From contig NZ_QRVI01000044.1 in assembly GCF_003458715.1 (NCBI RefSeq), positions 1 through 7,690 of the forward strand: a DNA stretch of 7,690 nt, read 5' to 3'. The stretch comes from Eubacterium sp. AF22-8LB. GTDB lineage: Bacteria; Bacillota_I; Bacilli_A; Erysipelotrichales; Erysipelotrichaceae. The stretch's first letter is position 1. The number at the start of each line of letters is the position of its first letter. Below are positions 4,505 to 7,690 of the stretch, in pieces. The notes below the pieces were generated by a model. That model was given only the letters and a program-made list of their open reading frames with translations. It did no database searches and was not told where the DNA came from. Made by a program: the position numbers and the translations under genes.

Positions 4505-5035
4505 ATGCAATCTTTAAAAAAGAAACTACTGACTATTTTATCTTTATCTTTATTCATTGTATTGGCTGGTAATTATAACGTTCTTGCAAAAATGGAAGAA
4601 AATGGAGAAAATTCAAATAATGCATGTGAAGTTTTAACATCGGAAGAACCAATGCTAAATAAAGAATATGTTAATGAAAATGGAGAAACAGTTCAACATT
4701 TTGAAGATAACACACAAGTTATTTATCATGAGGACGGAACAATAACAGTGTATTCTCCATTCGGACCAAAGCCTGAAAATGAAGATATGAGAATGAATTG
4801 GATTGCAATTGGTAAGGCTATACTAAAATTTGTAGCAGGAGTCATTTCTGCTTGTTCTTCATATGATTATGTAACTGGGCATGATATTTGTAGAACTGTT
4901 TTGAGATATATCCCTAAACCAACAAAAACAGAATATTCTGTTGATGGACTCTACCATCCAGGAAGGATTCCAGGGTGTGAACCTAGCAATTCGTTACCAT
5001 GCAACTCAGGGTATTGGGAATATAGAGTTTATTAA
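4505..5035 (+). CDS. Secreted cysteine-containing protein, bacteriocin-like candidate (176 aa)
   Basis: A Sec signal peptide covers residues 1-28: KKK, a hydrophobic core at 8-21 and a VLA/K cleavage site. An acidic, Asn/Glu-rich stretch (29-96) follows, like a propeptide. A hydrophobic segment comes next (about 98-116, WIAIGKAILKFVAGVISA), then a tail with C117, C129, C158 and C166, which could form two disulfides. The C-terminus is aromatic (SGYWEYRVY). The gene is followed after 5 nt by a 50-aa two-span membrane protein, the usual bacteriocin-immunity order. No known family was recognised. The start at 4505 gives the best signal peptide but lies 33 nt from the nearest ribosome binding site. 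A cre-controlled promoter precedes it. Confidence 0.72.
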   Translation: MQSLKKKLLTILSLSLFIVLAGNYNVLAKMEENGENSNNACEVLTSEEPMLNKEYVNENGETVQHFEDNTQVIYHEDGTITVYSPFGPKPENEDMRMNWIAIGKAILKFVAGVISACSSYDYVTGHDICRTVLRYIPKPTKTEYSVDGLYHPGRIPGCEPSNSLPCNSGYWEYRVY

Positions 5036-5040
5036 ACATT

Positions 5041-5193
5041 ATGAAAAAAAATTTTGCAATTATCTTTCTAAGTATCATATCAATACTTTATATTTTTGAT
5101 ATTACTTTATTTTCCGCTAATCGTTTTCTCCAGGTTATTATAGGTTTATTAATTTTATTAAGTTTATATATTTTAGCAAAAAAAAAATCTTAA
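5041..5193 (+). CDS. Small two-span membrane protein, possible immunity protein (50 aa)
   Basis: Residues about 5-21 (FAIIFLSIISILYIFDI) and 29-46 (FLQVIIGLLILLSLYILA) are two membrane spans joined by a short SANR loop. The ends are basic, MKKN and AKKKS, placing both termini inside. The ATG lies five bases after the stop of the 176-aa gene and lacks a clear ribosome binding site, so translation probably depends on re-initiation from that gene. Short two-span proteins in this position frequently protect a bacteriocin producer, which is the basis for the immunity suggestion. A signalling or anchoring role is equally open. The frame carries a run of ten adenines near its end (5179-5187 region), prone to slippage. 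Confidence 0.65.
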   Translation: MKKNFAIIFLSIISILYIFDITLFSANRFLQVIIGLLILLSLYILAKKKS

Positions 5194-5245
5194 TTTTATA
5201 TTAATCCAAGCAGAAAACTCATAAGTCTTTAGCTTATAGGGGTTC

Positions 5246-5286
5246 ACAGTAAAATAGGGTCAAAAACTATTGACAATATAACGTCC
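5246..5286 (-). repeat. Module-boundary repeat, copy C (inverted, eroded)
   Basis: Read on the minus strand, this has GGACGTTATATTGTCAATAG followed by TTTTTGACCCTATTTTACTG. It is the same order as in copy B, but the CCTCTAGG end is replaced. TTTACTCTAGC, also linked to copies A and B, follows at 5309 inside the palindrome described separately. Confidence 0.55.
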
Positions 5287-5308
5287 ATATACAACCTGTT
5301 TTCTTGAG

Positions 5309-5338
5309 TTTACTCTAGCAATATTTTGCTAGAGTAAA
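5309..5338. repeat. Perfect 13-bp inverted repeat containing TTTACTCTAGC
   Basis: TTTACTCTAGCAA-TATT-TTGCTAGAGTAAA is a perfect hairpin made from the TTTACTCTAGC element that occurs singly at 2231 and 4277. There is no strong T-run, so it is not a typical terminator. A protein-binding site or recombination junction is possible. Confidence 0.6.
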
Positions 5339-5355
5339 TTTACAATTGGACATTG

Positions 5356-5398
5356 AAAAAAAGTCAGAGACTTAGCTTCTGCTAAGTCTCTGACTTTT
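5356..5398. terminator. Strong hairpin terminator before the antisense RNA 1 promoter
   Basis: AAAAGTCAGAGACTTAGC (5359-5376) pairs perfectly over 18 bp with 5381-5398 around TTCT. T-rich sequence follows on the plus strand and A-rich sequence precedes it. It would end transcripts from the 176-aa/50-aa operon and insulate the antisense RNA promoter, whose -35 overlaps the last bases of the stem. Confidence 0.75.
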
Positions 5399-5423
5399 AC
5401 TTTTTAAAAGTTCATGATATAAT
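5396..5423 (+). promoter_or_regulatory. Promoter of antisense RNA 1
   Basis: TTTACT (5396-5401), a 16-bp spacer ending TGA, and TATAAT (5418-5423) differ in one base from 3933-3960. The bases around the start (TTC-A-GTAGG) are also nearly shared. The -35 lies on the edge of the upstream hairpin, so its folding or a bound protein could affect expression. Confidence 0.75.
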
Positions 5424-5429
5424 TCAGGT

Positions 5430-5496
5430 AGGCAAAAATCACAAAATTGTGCCACGTTAAGGAAAACTGACCTAGTCACTCAGTTTTCCTTTTTTT
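5430..5496 (+). ncRNA. Putative antisense RNA (antitoxin) of type I TA locus 1
   Basis: The predicted RNA of about 67 nt runs from A5430 to the T-run of the terminator. Bases 5434-5450 (AAAAATCACAAAATTGT) and 5452-5458 (CCACGTT) recur at 5610-5626 and 5631-5637, inside the start region of the converging peptide gene. The RNA is thus complementary to the peptide mRNA over the GTG start and codons about 3-9, with a 3-nt mismatch bulge. This is the direct-repeat antisense layout of Fst/par antitoxins. A CACAA-AA-TTGTG symmetry in the repeat may present a pairing loop. Confidence 0.65.
5459..5496 (+). terminator. Terminator of antisense RNA 1
   Basis: AAGGAAAACTGA (5459-5470) pairs perfectly with TCAGTTTTCCTT (5480-5491), followed by a T-run to 5496. 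The loop can add an inner GAC/GTC pairing. Confidence 0.88.
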
Positions 5497-5498
5497 AC

Positions 5499-5532
5499 AA
5501 AAAAAGAGAGTGGGTAGTCAGTCCACTCTTTT
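5499..5532 (-). terminator. Terminator of the peptide 1 mRNA
   Basis: On the minus strand AGAGTGG (5529-5523) pairs with CCACTCT (5513-5507), followed by CTTTTTTT down to 5499. It lies back to back with the antisense RNA terminator. The two RNAs of locus 1 therefore need not overlap at their 3' ends, unlike locus 2. Confidence 0.75.
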
Positions 5533-5562
5533 ATGCTCTGTTGTCCGGTCATTTCTGTTGAG

Positions 5563-5634
5563 CTATTTGTAGATGTAGTTGGCGGCCACACCTGCTATAA
5601 CAGAAACTAAAAAATCACAAAATTGTTGCACCAC
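5563..5634 (-). CDS. Putative type I toxin peptide 1 (23 aa, hydrophobic)
   Basis: The peptide starts at a GTG pair (5634 or 5631), preceded by AAGGAGG seven bases upstream, a near-perfect ribosome binding site. It reads VVQQFCDFLVSV through AGVAANY to YK, one short membrane span (about residues 5-21) with a basic end. The size, hydrophobicity, converging antisense RNA and paired direct repeats match Fst-like membrane toxins. I recall similar small peptides (FLxSVxAGVxxxYxxK pattern) from gut Bacillota, where the C-terminus often continues KWLD; here it stops at YK, so it may be shortened. A GC-containing hairpin at the ribosome binding site would keep translation low. Confidence 0.6.
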   Translation of the reverse strand: MVQQFCDFLVSVIAGVAANYIYK

Positions 5635-5637
5635 GTT

Positions 5638-5682
5638 CTCACCTCCTTCGCGTTGGTGAGCCCAGACAACAGAAAGATTATA
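5638..5682 (-). promoter_or_regulatory. Promoter and structured leader of peptide 1
   Basis: The extended -10 TGA-TATAAT ends at 5677, predicting a start near 5670. The leader contains CTCACC (5660-5655), which can pair with GGTGAG (5643-5638). This ties up part of the AAGGAGG ribosome binding site, much as leader hairpins restrain Fst translation. The weak -35 (about 5705-5700) falls inside the 3' end of the coiled-coil gene. Confidence 0.65.
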
Positions 5683-5688
5683 TCATAA

Positions 5689-6348
5689 TTAAAAAACACT
5701 CCTAATAATTTTAAAAACACTGTTCATCACTTTATATGTTGGCCAGCCTAAAAAGCCTCCAATAAATACAAGCAAAAATCCAGCTGAAGCAAATGCTATC
5801 CACTTATTGATCCATACATTTTTAAAGTTGATCCAGAATTCTTTCTTTTTCAAATCTTCACTGATTCTATCAAACTCTTCCTTTTTGGATTCAATCGATC
5901 TATTTATGGTGCTTAATTTGTTTTCTTGATATTCTATGCGCTCTGAAAGCCGTTTGATTTGTTCCTTAAGAACAGTTTCCTGGTTTCTGTAGTTTAAATC
6001 AAGTTCTTTTCTTTTTGCCTCGTACAGCGCATTTAATGAGGTTGTATCCGTGATATTGTCGTTTAATTCAATGATTTGCTGATTCATTACCTGCTGGTTA
6101 TGGGCAAACCTATCTAATCTGTCATTCAATTGTTCCTTCTCTTTTGCTGCAGCCACTTCATTTTGTGCGAATACAGAACGAATCAGTTGTCTCATTGCAT
6201 CTTGATTAGAATCTAATTCTTGTTTTTTACAAGCAACTGTTTGTTCTAATTCATCCTTCTGCGTCTGTATCTGGTACTGCTGATTGCTTGTTTGTTGTAC
6301 CTGCTGCTTCAACCTATCCAGATTGCTTTTTTTAGATATCGATCTCAT
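5689..6348 (-). CDS. Coiled-coil membrane protein of the mobilisation operon (219 aa)
   Basis: Residues about 5-170 are almost continuous heptad-like, Gln/Glu/Lys/Leu-rich coiled coil. One membrane span follows (about 184-202, IAFASAGFLLVFIGGFLG) and a short basic tail (VMNSVFKIIRSVF). The gene starts inside the relaxase gene (17-bp overlap) with GGAG eight bases before the ATG, so the two are co-expressed. Small plasmids often carry an accessory protein next to a MobQ relaxase. A membrane-anchored coiled coil could dock the relaxosome to a coupling protein or envelope channel of a helper element, which is inferred from context only. It lacks Walker motifs, so it is not itself a coupling ATPase. 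Its 3' end overlaps the peptide 1 promoter region. Confidence 0.7.
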   Translation of the reverse strand: MRSISKKSNLDRLKQQVQQTSNQQYQIQTQKDELEQTVACKKQELDSNQDAMRQLIRSVFAQNEVAAAKEKEQLNDRLDRFAHNQQVMNQQIIELNDNITDTTSLNALYEAKRKELDLNYRNQETVLKEQIKRLSERIEYQENKLSTINRSIESKKEEFDRISEDLKKKEFWINFKNVWINKWIAFASAGFLLVFIGGFLGWPTYKVMNSVFKIIRSVF

Positions 6349-7660
6349 ATCCTCTGCTCCTTTCTATCATTCTTTGATGTTCTTCAATCAGAGATGTAGC
6401 TTTATCTATACGTTCTTCAAAACTCAATCCTTTGATCTCCTTTCGATATTCCTCCTGTGTGAGGTCTTTATATGCTTCCGGTTCTAATACCTTTAGCTGA
6501 CTTAACATCTCTTTTTGGCGTATATCTTGTTCTTCTATGTCATGTATCAGACTTAACTTGCTGTCTATCACTTCTGTAAATTCATGATCAAGATGATTTA
6601 GATCTTCAATCTGATTACTTAGACTTTTAATTTCATTATCAAGTCTTTTATTTTCTTTAAACATGTCATTGAATTTATCTTTTATTCCATTCCAGGCCTT
6701 TGCAGCTTCATATTCTCTGCTTTTGCGTTTGATATATACTTTAAGATTTCGGAGTGTATCCATGACCCAGTCTGCCATTTCATGCACTAACTCAATTGCT
6801 TTTGGCGTTATTTTCTTTTCTTCAGCATTTGCCTCTTTTACATTTGCCAGGACTTCTTGTTTAATAGAAATGTAATTTTTCAATTGTATCGGTTCTAATT
6901 CAATATGTTGTTTTACATTTTCGTTATATCGTTTAACTTCTGTATTCCACGCTTTTGCATTATCTAAATAATCTTTACTTGCTCCTTTGTATAACTTCTT
7001 CTGTGATAGATAGGGGTTATTTTTTATACCATCGTGTAAATCTAATTTGTACCCATACTTATTTAAAGTATCTTTGACTATCTTGTTTTTGTAATGTAAC
7101 CACCAACGTTCAGTAAATTTCTTATCCTTTACTTTGAATATGTCCGTTTGGTATTTGATGTTACCCTCTTTATCTCGTTGGACTTCGCCCTTTTTATGAA
7201 CCAATACAGCATTTTCACTATTTGCTTTCGCTAATTTATGCGTATCTTTATCATGCCAAATGTCTTTCTTATAGACTTTAGGGTCGAGATCTATTTGGTT
7301 TTCACGCTCACTAAAAAGAATATGGACATGAAGATTCGTGCGATTGTGATTCCAATGAACTGCATATTCATAGTCCTTATTTTCGCCAACTATCTCATGA
7401 GCCAAGTCATCACAGACTTGCTCTAATCTTCGTTTATCTTCGGCAAGTTCATTCGGTAAAGCAATATGCACTTCAAGTGCCTCATTATTGGCAACATTCG
7501 ATTTTTGATGTTCCTTTTCAAAAGAAGAATGTTCCTGCCATGAGTATTGCATTTCTATTTTTTGCAATACGATTTTTTCTTGTCGCTTCTCATCATTCAA
7601 ATAATCGGAACGACCAACTACATTTGAAATTTTGGCTATTCTACCATAAACTGTTGCCAT
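6332..7660 (-). CDS. mobA: MobQ-type relaxase (MobA/MobL family)
   Basis: The 442-residue relaxase would nick the oriT strand and stay covalently attached through a tyrosine. Y20, in GRSDYL, sits where RSF1010 MobA has its catalytic tyrosine. ALEVHIALPNEL (61-72) matches the conserved strand after it. The metal-binding histidines are in AVHWNHNRTNLHVHILFSER (100-119), with H102, H111 and H113. Residues about 125-235 complete the relaxase domain. From about 300 to 440 the protein is helical and coiled-coil, without a primase domain. The start at 7660 has AGGAG eight bases upstream, inside the terminal repeat; a GTG at 7669 is too close to that site. The oriT-like region lies directly upstream on the circle. 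Confidence 0.88.
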   Translation of the reverse strand: MATVYGRIAKISNVVGRSDYLNDEKRQEKIVLQKIEMQYSWQEHSSFEKEHQKSNVANNEALEVHIALPNELAEDKRRLEQVCDDLAHEIVGENKDYEYAVHWNHNRTNLHVHILFSERENQIDLDPKVYKKDIWHDKDTHKLAKANSENAVLVHKKGEVQRDKEGNIKYQTDIFKVKDKKFTERWWLHYKNKIVKDTLNKYGYKLDLHDGIKNNPYLSQKKLYKGASKDYLDNAKAWNTEVKRYNENVKQHIELEPIQLKNYISIKQEVLANVKEANAEEKKITPKAIELVHEMADWVMDTLRNLKVYIKRKSREYEAAKAWNGIKDKFNDMFKENKRLDNEIKSLSNQIEDLNHLDHEFTEVIDSKLSLIHDIEEQDIRQKEMLSQLKVLEPEAYKDLTQEEYRKEIKGLSFEERIDKATSLIEEHQRMIERSRGYEIDI

Positions 7661-7668
7661 AAATTTCA

Positions 7669-7690
7669 CTCCTTTCTAGCCGTCTGCAAG
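7669..7690. repeat. Terminal direct repeat (circle overlap), copy 2
   Basis: The segment is identical to bases 1-22. It contains the relaxase ribosome binding site (complement of CTCCTTT, 7669-7675) and the first bases of the oriT-like region. Confidence 0.85.

Noticed and set aside
5194..5245. Hairpin ATAAG/CTTAT after the 50-aa gene as its terminator
   Set aside because: It is only five pairs long with no T-run. The 18-bp hairpin at 5359-5398 is a far better terminator for that operon.
2141..5286. Repeat copies A-C as ends of an insertion sequence
   Set aside because: No transposase frame lies between them, and no target duplications or matching terminal inverted repeats are seen.
3994..5532. 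Multiple short inverted repeats considered as a CRISPR array
   Set aside because: Repeats are few, unequal in spacing and explained as terminators or paired antisense elements. There are no cas genes.
6284..6487. 67-codon plus-strand frame opposite the end of the relaxase and start of the coiled-coil gene
   Set aside because: It is a complement artefact of two well-supported genes. Its hydrophobic look is the reverse of charged coiled-coil codons.
6663..7662. Three plus-strand frames (6663-6875, 7238-7426, 7477-7662) opposite the relaxase
   Set aside because: All lie antisense to conserved relaxase domains, without ribosome binding sites or promoters.

Overview
The window reads as a complete small circular plasmid from an AT-rich, low-GC Gram-positive bacterium (Bacillota; a gut clostridial or erysipelotrichial host is a guess). 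The last 22 bases (7669-7690) are identical to the first 22, so it is probably a circle of 7668 bp opened inside the region just upstream of the relaxase gene. Strong AGGAGG-type ribosome binding sites, TTGACA/TATAAT and extended -10 promoters, a CcpA-type cre site and the protein families all fit a Gram-positive host.

Backbone: a minus-strand replication gene (726-2075) encodes a primase-polymerase (AEP)-type Rep with a C-terminal helix-turn-helix. It is divergent from a probable copy-control pair on the plus strand, a 58-aa unknown protein and a 68-aa ribbon-helix-helix protein (2324-2717). The AT-rich, palindrome-rich stretch between them (2076-2323) is the best origin candidate. A MobQ-type (MobA/MobL) relaxase (6332-7660, minus) overlaps a coiled-coil membrane protein (5689-6348). 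Its promoter and an oriT-like hairpin plus GCGC nick-like sequence lie at 1-121, across the circle junction.

Maintenance: there are three toxin-antitoxin modules. A RelB/RelE type II pair (211-702) has a consensus promoter and a perfect palindromic operator. Two further loci (3933-4199 and 5396-5682) look like type I systems of the Fst/par architecture. In each, a short plus-strand RNA is driven by an almost identical promoter and converges on a minus-strand gene for a 23-residue hydrophobic peptide. The RNA's 5' part is a direct repeat of the peptide's translation start region, so it is antisense to it. The two peptides are unrelated in sequence.

Cargo: there are two secreted proteins, each followed directly by a possible partner. 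A 203-aa signal-peptide protein (3101-3712, minus) overlaps by ATGA a 123-aa cytoplasmic protein (2733-3104). A 176-aa signal-peptide protein with four cysteines in its C-terminal part (4505-5035, plus) is followed after 5 nt by a 50-aa two-span membrane protein (5041-5193). Both pairs resemble bacteriocin-immunity organisation, but no family was recognised. The second pair has a near-perfect cre box inside its promoter.

Three related copies of a repeat (about 2141, 4218 and 5265) and a second, degenerate copy of the oriT-like region (4331-4410) separate the modules, which suggests assembly by recombination.
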